Positions 8,107 through 16,563 are shown, numbered from the stretch's first letter. The stretch: 59,675 nt of DNA from Polyangiaceae bacterium (GCA_013361525.1 JABFXY010000055.1:1-59675), one strand, 5' to 3'. Notes: generated by a model from the letters alone, not told the origin. Numbers and translations: made by a program.

Positions 8107-9024
8107 ATGGCAGCGACAGCGCAACGAGCAAGCACGGCGACGATCGACGAGCTTTCCTTCAACAACGATGCGGTCTCGATGTGTTTGCTCGTCAACCGAC
8201 GGCACGCGACGGTCCGGGTCATCGACTTTCGTGCGGGCGCGACGCTCGCGAAGAGAAACTTCGTCGTCAACACCGCGCGCCGCGAGGGTATCGAGAAGGT
8301 CTTCGTCCTCGTCGAGCGCGACGAAGTGAACACGTGGGCCCGCCTCGGCTTCCGCCGCGAAGGCAACATCCCGAGCTTCTATCGTCGCAGCGACGCGTGG
8401 ATCATGGGCGCCGTCGTCTCGGCGATCGGCCCGATGCGTCCCGAGCGCGCCTACGACGACGACGACGACGATGACGACGGCGCGGATGAAGCCTCACCCG
8501 CGCTCGATCTGGCGGACAAAGCGATCGACAAAGCGCGCAAGCTCTTCAAGGACACCGCGGACAAAGCCGTCCCGCCGACGAAGGTCGCAATCGAGAAACG
8601 CGACGCCGCATTCAAGGCGGTCGCCGTCGCGCAGAAGGCGGGTCGTGCGCTTACCGGATTCGAGAGCTTCAGCCGCGATGCGGAGCGCCACCACCTCGTC
8701 CTGTCCGGCAAGAGCGGCTTCGAGCTCCACGCCTCCTACGAGGTTCAACCGTCCTTCGCGAGCTCGATGATCGAGCTGTTGACCGCGCCCCGCGACGAGT
8801 CGGAGCGTATGTTGACGGTCAGCGCCCTACGCTCGATTGTCGGCGTCTTGAACGAAAACGGCGCCATCAGCGGCTTCTCGGTCGCGCCGGCGGACGACAT
8901 CCTGCTCGGGTCGTGTTTCCTCGCGAATGGTTTCCGTAAGTCGGCGGTGCTCGCTTCCCATTTGATCGTCGGCGGCAAACGACGCGACGCGATCGTCTGG
9001 TCGAAGAAGCTCGCGGACAATTGA
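8107..9024 (+). CDS. protein with two tandem GNAT-like halves joined by an acidic linker
   Basis: The protein has 305 aa from ATG 8107 (GTG at 8101 is an alternative with two more residues; GGTGG precedes). The first half ends in a GNAT/AblB-like pattern, ARLGFRREGNIPSFY then DAWIMG, typical of the C-terminal strands of acetyltransferases. A run of eight Asp and an Ala/Lys-rich helical segment follow. The second half ends with a parallel pattern, LANGFRKSAVLASHL then RDAIVWSKKL. I infer a duplicated GNAT fold with one or both acetyl-CoA sites possibly degenerate. No acceptor substrate can be assigned. It lies 154 bp downstream of the DHH gene on the same strand and could be co-transcribed. 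Confidence 0.6.
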   Translation: MAATAQRASTATIDELSFNNDAVSMCLLVNRRHATVRVIDFRAGATLAKRNFVVNTARREGIEKVFVLVERDEVNTWARLGFRREGNIPSFYRRSDAWIMGAVVSAIGPMRPERAYDDDDDDDDGADEASPALDLADKAIDKARKLFKDTADKAVPPTKVAIEKRDAAFKAVAVAQKAGRALTGFESFSRDAERHHLVLSGKSGFELHASYEVQPSFASSMIELLTAPRDESERMLTVSALRSIVGVLNENGAISGFSVAPADDILLGSCFLANGFRKSAVLASHLIVGGKRRDAIVWSKKLADN

Positions 9025-9044
9025 TCGTCGCCGCGAGGCCCTCC

Positions 9045-9071
9045 GTAAACCCAGCGCCGAGCTGGGTTTAC
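9045..9071. terminator. strong hairpin between convergent genes
   Basis: A perfect 11-bp stem (9045-9055 GTAAACCCAGC, 9061-9071 GCTGGGTTTAC) with a 5-nt loop sits just after the GNAT gene. A second inverted repeat, CGGCCCG (9122-9128) with CGGGCCG (9143-9149), follows before the convergent DUF4202 gene ends. There is no long T-run on either strand, so termination is inferred from position and stem strength. Confidence 0.6.
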
Positions 9072-9182
9072 CCGAAACAAAGAACCCAGAGCTCAGAACT
9101 TGCGCCAGAGGGCCGAGCGACCGGCCCGCTCGCCCGTTAGGGCGGGCCGCGTCGCGAGGTCGACCAGGCGAGCTCTGGGGTG

Positions 9183-9752
9183 TTACGAGCCTGTCGCTTT
9201 GGCGATGAGGGACGTGAGGCGAAGCGGCAATCCGCGCGAGAGCTTCACGGCCGCCTCGTGCCCGCGCGCCGACATCTTCACCCACGTCTTCTTCAAGATG
9301 TCGACGACCTTGTCGTCCGAGTACTTGTCGGCGAAGCGCTCGAGCTCGAGCTCGAGGAACGTGAGGCACACGGCGTCCTCGAGCAGCTGGCCCTCCGGAT
9401 CGGAGCGGAACCCTTTCTTGACGAGGAGGTCTCCGACACGTCCGATCACGTCGTCGCCGTACCCCACCTCCCGCAGGACGGTCGCCGCATCGGCGGCGTG
9501 TTTCCGAGCTGCCTCGCTGCGCCACCGTTTGTAGCCGACGGGCCCTTCGGGAAAGGCCGAGCGTGGCGTTTCATGACGCCGCAAATGTTGGCACCTGGCA
9601 GCGAGCCGGAGCGGCTCGCTCGCATTCGGGTCGAGGCGATCGACCCAGCTCGCGAGCGTCTCGTGGTACGTCGCCGCCTCGCCCTTCGGATCCTCGCGGT
9701 GCGCGAGGCCGAACCGATCAGCTGCCAGCTTGAACCTGTCGTCGTCGCTCAT
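9183..9752 (-). CDS. DUF4202 family protein
   Basis: The protein has 189 aa from ATG 9752. It matches the pattern I know for DUF4202 proteins over its full length: RFKLAADRFG, ASWVDRLDPNASEPLRLAARCQHLRR, PRSAFPEGPVGYKRWR, then LEDAVCLTFLELE and KKTWVKMSARG near the end. The conserved His residues (CQHLRRHE, HAADAA) suggest an HD-like helical metal-dependent fold, but no reaction is established for the family. A TTG 27 bp upstream is a weaker alternative start. It lies 66 bp downstream of purS on the same strand, so co-transcription is possible. Confidence 0.8.
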   Translation of the reverse strand: MSDDDRFKLAADRFGLAHREDPKGEAATYHETLASWVDRLDPNASEPLRLAARCQHLRRHETPRSAFPEGPVGYKRWRSEAARKHAADAATVLREVGYGDDVIGRVGDLLVKKGFRSDPEGQLLEDAVCLTFLELELERFADKYSDDKVVDILKKTWVKMSARGHEAAVKLSRGLPLRLTSLIAKATGS

Positions 9753-9818
9753 CGCGTCCGTCGAGAGGCTAGCGACCAAAGCGGCCCGCTGTCGACGGAG
9801 CGCGGCTTGGTGAGACAG

Positions 9819-10073
9819 TCAGCCCGCGCGCACTTCGTAGTCTTCGATGACGGGGTTCGCGAAGAGCTCGTCCGCCATCTTCGTGAGGCGCGCCCGCGCC
9901 TCTTCCGGTGAAGCCCCGGCGAGCAAGGCGTCATCGATCTCGATTTCGATGATGCGGCCGATCCGAACGTCCCGAACCCCTTGGAACCCCATCGTTCCGA
10001 GCGCTCGGCGGACAGCATCACCCTGAGGATCGAGGACCTCCGGCTTGAGACGGACGACAACCGTGGCTTTCAC
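9819..10073 (-). CDS. purS: phosphoribosylformylglycinamidine synthase subunit PurS
   Basis: The protein has 84 aa, the usual PurS size. The sequence matches across its length: VVVRLKPEVLDPQGDAVRRALGTMGF, then VRDVRIGRIIEIEI and a C-terminal NPVIEDYEV. PurS bridges PurL and PurQ in the FGAM synthase complex of purine biosynthesis (FGAR to FGAM). The GTG start at 10073 is preceded by GGTGGGGC. purL and purQ are not in this window. purC lies about 700 bp away on the other strand, so purine genes are clustered but not in one operon. Confidence 0.92.
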   Translation of the reverse strand: MKATVVVRLKPEVLDPQGDAVRRALGTMGFQGVRDVRIGRIIEIEIDDALLAGASPEEARARLTKMADELFANPVIEDYEVRAG

Positions 10074-10193
10074 GCCCCACCCTTTCGCACTCTCCTCGCG
10101 GGCGCGCAATGCCTGCTCCGGGGGACAGGGTGGCCCCCATCGTCCGAGCGGCGAAAGCGGCATGTGTGCGAAGCCTGGTGCTACAACAGGTCA

Positions 10194-10724
10194 ATGACGT
10201 TCGACGACCCCTTCGCGAAGCTGGAGCACCAAGCAGAGAGGCTCGTCGACGGGCTCACCGCCCTCCAGTCGTCGTTGCCATCCGACGTAATCGAGCAGGC
10301 GAAGGAGCTGAAGCAAGGGATCGGCCGAACGTCCAGAGCGCTGCAAAGCCGGCGTGCCGCGGATCTTCGAGCCGGTCTCGACACGGTCGAACGACGAACA
10401 CAGGAAGCAGAAGTCGCGCGCGAACGAGCCGAAAGTGACGCGAAGATCGAGCGGCTCGAGCGAGAGGTGCGTGCCCTTTTGGATCCGACGCGCGCCGAAG
10501 CGCGGACGTTCTACGAACTTCGCCGCGGCGAGCTCGCACAAGACATCGCCGCGGTCCGGAAGCGCCGCGAGCAGCTCGAGGCAAGGCTCGCAGGGTCTAC
10601 GGGTGCGACCGAGATGGAACGTTCGAGGGACGCCGCGCTCGCCGCCTCCATCCACGCGGAGGAGCAGGCCTTGTCAGGGGAGCTCGCACGCATCGAACGG
10701 AACCTCGCGACGATCGGACGTTGA
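10194..10724 (+). CDS. coiled-coil protein of unknown function
   Basis: The protein has 176 aa, no signal peptide or membrane segment, and is rich in Glu, Arg, Ala and Leu with heptad-like spacing from about 40 to 175 (RRTQEAEVARERAESDAK, RKRREQLEARLAG). It is predicted to be almost entirely coiled coil. I do not recognise a family. The start at ATG 10194 has AACAGG just upstream. It precedes purC by 42 bp on the same strand, so the two may share a transcript, but nothing in the sequence ties it to purine synthesis. Confidence 0.6.
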   Translation: MTFDDPFAKLEHQAERLVDGLTALQSSLPSDVIEQAKELKQGIGRTSRALQSRRAADLRAGLDTVERRTQEAEVARERAESDAKIERLEREVRALLDPTRAEARTFYELRRGELAQDIAAVRKRREQLEARLAGSTGATEMERSRDAALAASIHAEEQALSGELARIERNLATIGR

Positions 10725-10766
10725 GACGGCTTTCGTACGCGTGCGACGTCGAGTAACGAGAGCGCC

Positions 10767-11753
10767 ATGATCGCAGCCTCCGAGATCGCCGCCGCGCTTC
10801 CGAAGACGCTCGACACGACGGATCATGCGACGCTGGGGCTGCCTCGAGGGTGGCCACTCTACGAAGGCAAGGTGCGGGACAACTACTCGCTGCCCGATGG
10901 GCGACGGCTCATCGTCACGACCGATCGGATCAGCGCATTCGATCGCGTGCTCGGCACGTTGCCATTGAAGGGTCAGATCCTGAATCGCCTTTCGGCGTGG
11001 TGGTTCGAGCAGACGCGTGACGTTGCGCCGAACCACGTGATCTCCGTGCCAGACCCGCAGGCCCTCCTCGCAAAGGAGTGCAAGCCATTGCCGGTCGAAA
11101 TGGTCGTGCGCGCGTACATCACCGGCGTGACGTCGACGAGCATCTGGACCGCGTATTCGACGGGCGAGCGCGTCTTTTGCGGTCATCGCCTCCCCGACGG
11201 CCTCAAGAAGAACGACCGCTTGCCCGAGCCGATCCTCACGCCGAGCACCAAGGCGGAGCACGGCGGGCACGATCAATCCGCGAGCCGCGCGGAGATCCTC
11301 GCGAGCGGCGTCGTCAGCGAGGCGCATTTCGATCGGGCCGCGGAGCTCGCACACGCGCTCTTCCGCCGCGGCGCAGAGATTTGCGAAAAGCGCGGCTGGA
11401 TCCTCGTCGACACCAAATACGAATTCGGCGTCGACCCGTCGGGCGAGGTCATCGTCATCGACGAAGTGCACACGCCCGACTCGTCGCGGTTTTGGTTCGC
11501 AGGCACCTACGCCGAGCGGCAAGCCCGCAGCGAAGAGCCGGAGAGCTTCGACAAGGAGTACGTGCGAAGGTGGCTCACGAGCGTGGGCTTCAAAGGCGAC
11601 GGTCCCATCCCCGCCCTCCCGGACGACGTGCGGGTCGAAGCCTCGCGCCGCTACGCCGCCGCCTACGAGGCGATCGTCGGTGAGGCATTCGTCCCCGATT
11701 TGGACGCTCCGCTCGTCCGCCTTCAGCGAAACCTTTCGGCGCTGCACGGCTGA
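10767..11753 (+). CDS. purC: phosphoribosylaminoimidazole-succinocarboxamide synthase (SAICAR synthetase)
   Basis: The protein has 328 aa, close to the longer ~300-residue PurC type rather than the ~240-residue short form. It catalyses ATP-dependent ligation of aspartate to CAIR in purine biosynthesis. Visible family signatures are YEGKVRDNY, TTDRISAFD, LPVEMVVRAYITG, LPEPILTPSTKAEHGGHD, LVDTKYEFG and VIDEVHTPDSSRFW. The ATG at 10767 gives the complete domain. The neighbouring purS (opposite strand) fits a small purine neighbourhood. Confidence 0.96.
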   Translation: MIAASEIAAALPKTLDTTDHATLGLPRGWPLYEGKVRDNYSLPDGRRLIVTTDRISAFDRVLGTLPLKGQILNRLSAWWFEQTRDVAPNHVISVPDPQALLAKECKPLPVEMVVRAYITGVTSTSIWTAYSTGERVFCGHRLPDGLKKNDRLPEPILTPSTKAEHGGHDQSASRAEILASGVVSEAHFDRAAELAHALFRRGAEICEKRGWILVDTKYEFGVDPSGEVIVIDEVHTPDSSRFWFAGTYAERQARSEEPESFDKEYVRRWLTSVGFKGDGPIPALPDDVRVEASRRYAAAYEAIVGEAFVPDLDAPLVRLQRNLSALHG

Positions 11754-11795
11754 CGCGGTGCCACCCGGTGGCGCTTCATGGTAGAGCGCGCGACC

Positions 11796-12737
11796 ATGAG
11801 CACCCGCAAGAAGATCGCAATCATCGGAGCCGGCAACATCGGTGGCGAGCTCGCCAACCTTTGCGCCCAGAAAGAGCTCGGCGACGTCGTCCTCTTCGAC
11901 ATCCCGGCCAAGGCGGAATACGCGAAGGGCAAGGCGCTCGACCTCGAGCAGAACGGCGCCGTCCTCGGCTACGACGTCAAGATCACCGGCACCAGCGACT
12001 GGGCTGACTGCGCGGGCGCGGACGTCATCATCATCACCGCGGGCGTTCCTCGTAAGCCGGGGCAGAGCCGCGACGACCTCGTGGCGACGAACCTCCCGAT
12101 CATCCGCAGCGTCGCCGACGGCGCGAAGGCTCACTGTCCGAACGCGTTCGTCGTCGTCATCTCGAACCCGCTCGACGCGATGGTCTACGAGTTCCAGCGC
12201 CGCACGGGCTTCCCGAAGGAGAAGGTCGTCGGCATGGCGGGCGTCCTCGACAGCGCGCGCTTCTCGCTCTTCCTCGCGCGCGAGACGGGCCTCAACATCA
12301 AGGACATCCGCGCGATGGTGCTCGGCGGCCACGGCGACGACATGGTGCCGATCCTCTCGGCGACCACGGTCAACGGCGTCGCGCTGAGCTCGTTCATCGC
12401 AAAGGACAAGCTCGACTCGATCATCGCGCGCACCCGCGTCGGCGGCGGCGAGATCGTCAAGCTCATGGGCACGAGCGCGTACTACGCGCCGGCGGCCGCT
12501 GCGGTCCAGATGGCCGAGGCGTACCTCGGTGACCAGAAGCGCCTCCTCCCGTGCGCGGCGTTCCTCGACGGCCAGTACGGCTACCGCGATATCTACATCG
12601 GCGTCCCCGTCGTCATCGGCGGCAAGGGCGTCGAGAAGATCGTGGAGCTCGAGCTCACGGCCGACGAAAAGGCGATGCTGGCGAAGAGCGCCGCGAGCGT
12701 TCAGGGCATCGTCGACGTCGTGAAGAAGTCCTCGTAG
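11796..12737 (+). CDS. mdh: malate dehydrogenase (LDH-like type)
   Basis: The protein has 313 aa. It catalyses NAD-dependent malate/oxaloacetate interconversion in the TCA cycle. Seen in the sequence: Rossmann loop IIGAGNIGG, adenine-ribose Asp in LFDIP, the substrate loop VPRKPGQSRDDL with the MDH-specifying Arg, ISNPLDAMV, and the catalytic His in GGHGDDMVP. It belongs to the LDH-like MDH family common in bacteria with this active-site loop. ATG 11796 starts exactly at the Rossmann strand; an in-frame ATG at 11778 would add six residues. It starts 42 bp after purC on the same strand. Confidence 0.95.
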   Translation: MSTRKKIAIIGAGNIGGELANLCAQKELGDVVLFDIPAKAEYAKGKALDLEQNGAVLGYDVKITGTSDWADCAGADVIIITAGVPRKPGQSRDDLVATNLPIIRSVADGAKAHCPNAFVVVISNPLDAMVYEFQRRTGFPKEKVVGMAGVLDSARFSLFLARETGLNIKDIRAMVLGGHGDDMVPILSATTVNGVALSSFIAKDKLDSIIARTRVGGGEIVKLMGTSAYYAPAAAAVQMAEAYLGDQKRLLPCAAFLDGQYGYRDIYIGVPVVIGGKGVEKIVELELTADEKAMLAKSAASVQGIVDVVKKSS

Positions 12738-12750
12738 TCGTTCGGTGAAC

Positions 12751-12790
12751 AGCAGCGGCCGTCTCCCATTGCGGAAGGCCTGTGGCTGCT
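12751..12790 (+). terminator. probable mdh terminator hairpin
   Basis: An inverted repeat AGCAGC-GGCC (12751-12760) with GGCC-TGTG-GCTGCT (12777-12790), the arms broken by a 4-nt bulge, is followed by ATTTCTC. It sits 13 bp after the mdh stop and directly abuts the C/G-tract repeat. Confidence 0.5.
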
Positions 12791-12830
12791 ATTTCTCCCC
12801 CCCGACCCCCCTCACTGCGTGAGGGGGGTG
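12791..12830. repeat. C/G-tract hairpin repeat, copy 2
   Basis: ATTTCTC7-GAC6-TCAC-TGC-GTGAG6-GT. The stem pairs 12805-12815 with 12819-12829 and has a 3-nt loop. Compared with the copy at 24-66, one stem base pair changes from G-C to A-T with both partners altered, so pairing is kept. It is placed between the mdh 3' end and the convergent histidine phosphatase gene. Confidence 0.6.
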
Positions 12831-12867
12831 CCTTCGCGTTCCTCCACGACGACGCACCCTCGGTTGG

Positions 12868-13497
12868 TCACGGGGAGAAGTATCGAATGTGCGGCTTGGA
12901 GGTCGGCGTCTCGTAGACGAGCGTCGTGACCGAGGCGAGCTCGCACGGGCCGCGGACGTAGACCCAAGGCGTGATGTTGGCCACGAACGCGTGGCCGATC
13001 GCTTCGACGCCGCGTTCGACCGCGACCTTCGCCCAAGAAATCGGTGCTTGGTGCGAGACGAGCACGGCAGCGGCGCCGTCGTTTCGCAGGTAGCCGAGCG
13101 CGTCGCGAATGGTGGCAAACATTCGCTCTGCGACGAGCACGGGCGACTCGATCTTCTGGCGGTCCGTCGCGTTGAAATAGCGGCGAACGTAGGTGAGCGG
13201 TGCGAGGGCGCGCGGCAAGCCGTCGCGCCAGGAGCTCGCCTCGATGAGGCGCTCGTCCGTCATCGGCGGCGGGAGGCCCAACGTCGTCGCGATGATCTCC
13301 GCCGTCTCGATCGCCCGCTCGAGCGGGCTGGTCGACATGTGGACGACGTCACCTCCGTAGCTTCGAAGGTACTGCGCGGCGCCGAGGGCTTGCGCGCGCC
13401 CCGCTTCGCTCAAACGAAAACCGGGCAGCCTCCCGTACGAGAGGGCCCGCGGATTTTCGACTTCTCCGTGGCGCACGAGGTGGACGAGGACGGCCAA
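12868..13497 (-). CDS. histidine phosphatase (phosphoglycerate mutase-like) family protein
   Basis: The protein has about 209 aa. The catalytic phosphohistidine motif is at the very N-terminus (VHLVRHGEVENP), followed by LSEAGRAQA, TSPLERAIETAEII and the second catalytic His in LVSHQAPISW. The family covers phosphoglycerate mutases, alpha-ribazole phosphatase and small-molecule or protein phosphatases; the substrate cannot be told from sequence. The start is uncertain. After the upstream lipoprotein stop (13541) there is a GGAGG but no in-frame ATG or GTG before the domain, so a TTG at 13497 is the best candidate. It probably forms an operon with the small lipoprotein gene. Confidence 0.8.
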   Translation of the reverse strand: MAVLVHLVRHGEVENPRALSYGRLPGFRLSEAGRAQALGAAQYLRSYGGDVVHMSTSPLERAIETAEIIATTLGLPPPMTDERLIEASSWRDGLPRALAPLTYVRRYFNATDRQKIESPVLVAERMFATIRDALGYLRNDGAAAVLVSHQAPISWAKVAVERGVEAIGHAFVANITPWVYVRGPCELASVTTLVYETPTSKPHIRYFSP

Positions 13498-13540
13498 GAC
13501 GCGCGAGGCAGCATAGAGCGATCTCGGCGTCGCGGCCTCC

Positions 13541-13783
13541 TCAGTCGGCCGGACAGACGACGCCCGCCGGCTCGCACTTTCGGTCGGCGCTGCAATACCC
13601 GGGGAAACACTCGTCATCGATGCACTTGGTGCAGTCGTCGCCGCAGGACCCGATGAAACACTCGGGGGTGTCGGTCGAGCCCCCGCCGCCCGACTCGTCC
13701 GCGTCGTCGAACGCGACGTTCGCGCCACATGCAGGGATGAGGATGCTCAGCAATGCGGCGCCGAAGACCGCGCGTGTGCACAT
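13541..13783 (-). CDS. small cysteine-rich lipoprotein
   Basis: The protein has 80 aa. A short signal peptide (MCTRAVFGAALLSILIPAC) ends in a lipobox, so the mature protein would be lipid-anchored at Cys19. After an Asp/Gly/Ser linker there is a Cys-rich module (CFIGSCGDDCTKCIDDECFPGYC) with alternating acidic residues, probably disulfide-bonded and possibly metal-binding. I know no named family. It lies immediately upstream of the histidine phosphatase gene. A longer start at 13819 would disrupt the signal peptide and was not chosen. Confidence 0.6.
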   Translation of the reverse strand: MCTRAVFGAALLSILIPACGANVAFDDADESGGGGSTDTPECFIGSCGDDCTKCIDDECFPGYCSADRKCEPAGVVCPAD

Positions 13784-13921
13784 CCAAGGTGCTCGATACC
13801 GGCCTTGCGTTCGGATCATCCCGGGTGCGTGGTGCGATCCGCACGTGCCCATCAGCCCGTTCGTCGAAAAAGGTTCCGCCGCTCCAAACGGGGCTTTTGG
13901 CTAGTATGCGACAACCCTCTC

Positions 13922-14749
13922 ATGAGCGACGACAAGCGTAAGGGCCCGCACGGCACCGACGAGATGCCGCCGATGCAGAACGCTCCGGACGACGGGTCGG
14001 GTGAAGGTCCCCGTTCGTCGTCGTCGCGCGGGACCGTCCCGGTCCCTTCCGAGGAGCCTGAGCCTTCGACGCCGTACAAGCCGGCTGGCAAGGTCGTCCT
14101 TGCCGGCGCCGCCGCCGCACCGCCGCCCGACGAGTCGATCGGAGCGCAGGCGACCCAGGTCGGTCCGCCGGTCGCGCCGCCCGCGGGCAGCGGCGTTTCA
14201 CCGACGCTCGTCTCCGACGAAGAGCCGGAGAAGCCGACGATGCCGTACCAGCCGCCGCTGGCGCAACCGGTCCACACGCCGTCGCCGATTCCGATCGCGA
14301 GGAAGACAAAAACGGGCGGAAACACAGGACTCATCGTCGGCGCGCTGCTCGTCTTCGGCGGGCTCGTCGCGCTCGGTGTTTGGCAGGTCGCTCGCTCGAA
14401 CAAGAACGAAAAAGACGAAGCAAAGCCGGTCGCGCACAGCTCCACGACCGCGACCGCATCGGCCACCTCGACGGCGACCGGCGGCACGCCGGCGCCGACG
14501 ACCGAGGCGCCCCCGCCGACGAATACGACGACGACCACCTCGCCTACGTCGCCGACCACACCGACGACACCGACCGGCACGTCCACGTCGACCGGGACTG
14601 CGACGTCGACGGGGTCATCGCCGTTCCCGGTTCCGTCGTGGCTCCCCTCCGGACTTCCTTCGACGCTGCCGAAGATTCCGTCCCAGCTTCCGTCGACGTT
14701 CCCGCTGCCGAGCGGGTTTCCGAATCCGGTTCCTTCAGGATCGAATTAA
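13922..14749 (+). CDS. single-pass membrane protein with Pro- and Thr/Ser-rich tails
   Basis: The protein has 275 aa. Residues 1-135 are polar and Pro-rich with no fold I recognise. One transmembrane helix lies at about 140-158 (LIVGALLVFGGLVALGVW). Outside it is a long Thr/Ser/Ala tract (TTTTTSPTSPTTPTTPTG) ending in Pro/Ser/Leu repeats (LPSGLPSTLPKIPSQLP). The composition suggests a glycosylatable stalk or a periplasm-spanning linker. The ATG at 13922 begins MSDDKRKG; an earlier in-frame ATG at 13805 overlaps the divergent promoter region. It lies directly upstream of the H-NOX operon, but no functional link is visible. Confidence 0.55.
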   Translation: MSDDKRKGPHGTDEMPPMQNAPDDGSGEGPRSSSSRGTVPVPSEEPEPSTPYKPAGKVVLAGAAAAPPPDESIGAQATQVGPPVAPPAGSGVSPTLVSDEEPEKPTMPYQPPLAQPVHTPSPIPIARKTKTGGNTGLIVGALLVFGGLVALGVWQVARSNKNEKDEAKPVAHSSTTATASATSTATGGTPAPTTEAPPPTNTTTTTSPTSPTTPTTPTGTSTSTGTATSTGSSPFPVPSWLPSGLPSTLPKIPSQLPSTFPLPSGFPNPVPSGSN

Positions 14750-14794
14750 TCGCAATCACGAGCCACGAGCCCATAACGGTACGGAGCACATTTC

Positions 14795-15361
14795 ATGCAT
14801 GGAATGATCTTCGTCGAGCTCAAGCGTTTCGTCGTCGCCACCCTCGGTAGCCCCGCGTGGAATCAAATCGCGGCTCGCGCCGGCGTCGGGAGCAGGCTGC
14901 TGCTGCCTTCGGAGACCTACCCCGACGAGGAGCTCGTCCGGCTCATCGAAGCCGCGAGCCAATTGTCCGGCAAACCCGCCGCCGAGCTCGTACACGCCTT
15001 CGGCGTTGCGCTCGCGCCGGTGCTTCTTACGAAATACATCGCGTGGGTGAGCCCATCGTGGAGGACGATCGACCTCCTCATGCAGACGGAGTCGACCATG
15101 CATCGAATGGTTCGAATGAAGGCTCCCGGCGCATCACCCCCCGAGCTCACGATCGAGCGCATCGCGCCCGACGAGGTGCGCATTCGGTACGGGTCGCAGC
15201 GAAAGCTATGCGCCCTCGCGAGAGGCCTGGTCCAGGGCCTCGCCGACCATTACGGTGAAACCGTCACGATCAGCGAGACGTCGTGCATGCTGAGGGGCGG
15301 AGCGTCGTGTGACATCTCGGTGCGCGTCGATGCCCCCACACGCGACCGGAGAGCATCGTGA
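14795..15361 (+). CDS. H-NOX (heme nitric oxide/oxygen-binding) sensor protein
   Basis: The protein has 188 aa, the normal length of stand-alone bacterial H-NOX proteins. The N-terminus MHGMIFVELKRFV, TYPDEELVRLIEAAS, the proximal heme-ligand candidate His103 (TMHRMV) and the diagnostic YxSxR porphyrin-binding motif (Y132-G-S-Q-R136) are all present. These proteins bind NO (or O2) at a heme and change the activity of a partner kinase or cyclase. The stop overlaps the GTG start of a histidine kinase by 4 bp (GTGA), the arrangement known for H-NOX/kinase NO-signalling pairs. There is no signal peptide, so the sensor is cytoplasmic. Confidence 0.9.
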   Translation: MHGMIFVELKRFVVATLGSPAWNQIAARAGVGSRLLLPSETYPDEELVRLIEAASQLSGKPAAELVHAFGVALAPVLLTKYIAWVSPSWRTIDLLMQTESTMHRMVRMKAPGASPPELTIERIAPDEVRIRYGSQRKLCALARGLVQGLADHYGETVTISETSCMLRGGASCDISVRVDAPTRDRRAS

Positions 15362-16506
15362 GCGCTTCGCGCGACCACGTGGATTCGACGGCATACTGCG
15401 AAGCGCTCGTCGAATCGACGATGGATGCGCTCGTGGCCTTGTCCACCGAGGGAGCAATCGTCTCCTGGAATTGGGGCGCAATGCGGATGTTCGGCCATCG
15501 TGCCGAACATGCAATCGACAAGAGCATCGCAGAGCTCCTCTTTTTGGCGGAACACCGAGCGATCGCGACGTCACTCGTCGAGGAGGCGGCGGGGACGGGA
15601 TACGCGACCTACGAAGGCCGCGCCGTCGATCGAAGCGGATCGGTTCTACAGATCGAATTGGTGATGAAACGCGTCGACGCCACGTCCGATCGACCGCCGT
15701 GGATCGCCATGTCGATCCGCGACGCGACCGAACGCACGCGCTTGATGCAGGAGATCTTCGAGCAGAATCGAAAGCTCGAGGAGACGCTCGCGCGATTGCA
15801 AGAGACACAGGCGTCGCTCTCGCGCGCGGAGCGGCTGGCCGTCGCGGGCGAGGTCGCGGCGAGCGTTTGCCACGATTTGCGCAATCCCCTCGGCGCCGCG
15901 CGCAATGCGCTCGAGTTCCTGGGACGTCGAATGCTCGCCGCCGGCGTCCTCGAAGACGCGAAGGTGGCCAAGCAACACGAGCTCATGAAGGCGCAGCTCG
16001 CCGCCTGTCACCGCATTCTTCACGACGTGCTCGACCGCGTCCGCGAGCGGCCCCTCGAGCTCGCCGGCGTCCCCCTTCGCGAGCTCGTCGAGGCGACCAT
16101 TGCGTTGGTGCAGGTACCCGCGCACGTCACGCTGGCCAACGAGGTGCCGGACGACATCGTCCTCGAATGCGACGCGAACCTCGTCAAGCGCTGCATCATG
16201 AACGTGGTCCACAACGGCATCGAAGCCATTTCGACCATTCGTGGAGGCGCGGTTCGAATCGAGGGCTCGAAAGCCCCCGACCATATCCTTCTGGTCATTG
16301 CCGACGACGGCGCGGGCATTCCCGACGCATTGCTTGCTCGCGTGCGGGAGCCGCTGTTCACCACCAAAACGCACGGGACCGGCCTCGGGCTCGCAATCGC
16401 GTCGAACGTGATGGCGAGGCACGAGGGGGACCTCGATATCCAGTCCGAAGTCGACAAGGGAACCACCGTGCGGCTTCGCTTCCCCGTTCGCTCCGCGGCG
16501 GCCTGA
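15358..16506 (+). CDS. PAS-domain sensor histidine kinase, H-NOX partner
   Basis: The protein has 382 aa and is soluble, with no membrane helices. A PAS domain covers about 10-125 (LSTEGAIVSWNWGAMRMFG). A coiled linker follows (about 125-160), then a HisKA domain with phospho-acceptor His172 (VCHDLRNPLG), and a HATPase_c domain with N-box NVVHNGIEA, G1 DDGAGIP and G2 GTGLGLAI. It is translationally coupled to the H-NOX gene (GTGA overlap at 15358-15361), so heme-gas binding probably controls its autophosphorylation. No response regulator lies beside it; the next gene is an APS-kinase-like protein, so the phosphorelay partner must be elsewhere. Confidence 0.9.
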   Translation: MSASRDHVDSTAYCEALVESTMDALVALSTEGAIVSWNWGAMRMFGHRAEHAIDKSIAELLFLAEHRAIATSLVEEAAGTGYATYEGRAVDRSGSVLQIELVMKRVDATSDRPPWIAMSIRDATERTRLMQEIFEQNRKLEETLARLQETQASLSRAERLAVAGEVAASVCHDLRNPLGAARNALEFLGRRMLAAGVLEDAKVAKQHELMKAQLAACHRILHDVLDRVRERPLELAGVPLRELVEATIALVQVPAHVTLANEVPDDIVLECDANLVKRCIMNVVHNGIEAISTIRGGAVRIEGSKAPDHILLVIADDGAGIPDALLARVREPLFTTKTHGTGLGLAIASNVMARHEGDLDIQSEVDKGTTVRLRFPVRSAAA

Positions 16507-16563
16507 CTCCGGGGCGGGCACGGTACCTGCTTGGCGGCGCTCCTCGGGGGAGGAGGAGCATCA

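Noticed and set aside
10674..12332. 552-aa minus-strand open frame opposite purC and mdh
   Set aside because: Antisense shadow of two enzymes with complete active-site motifs.
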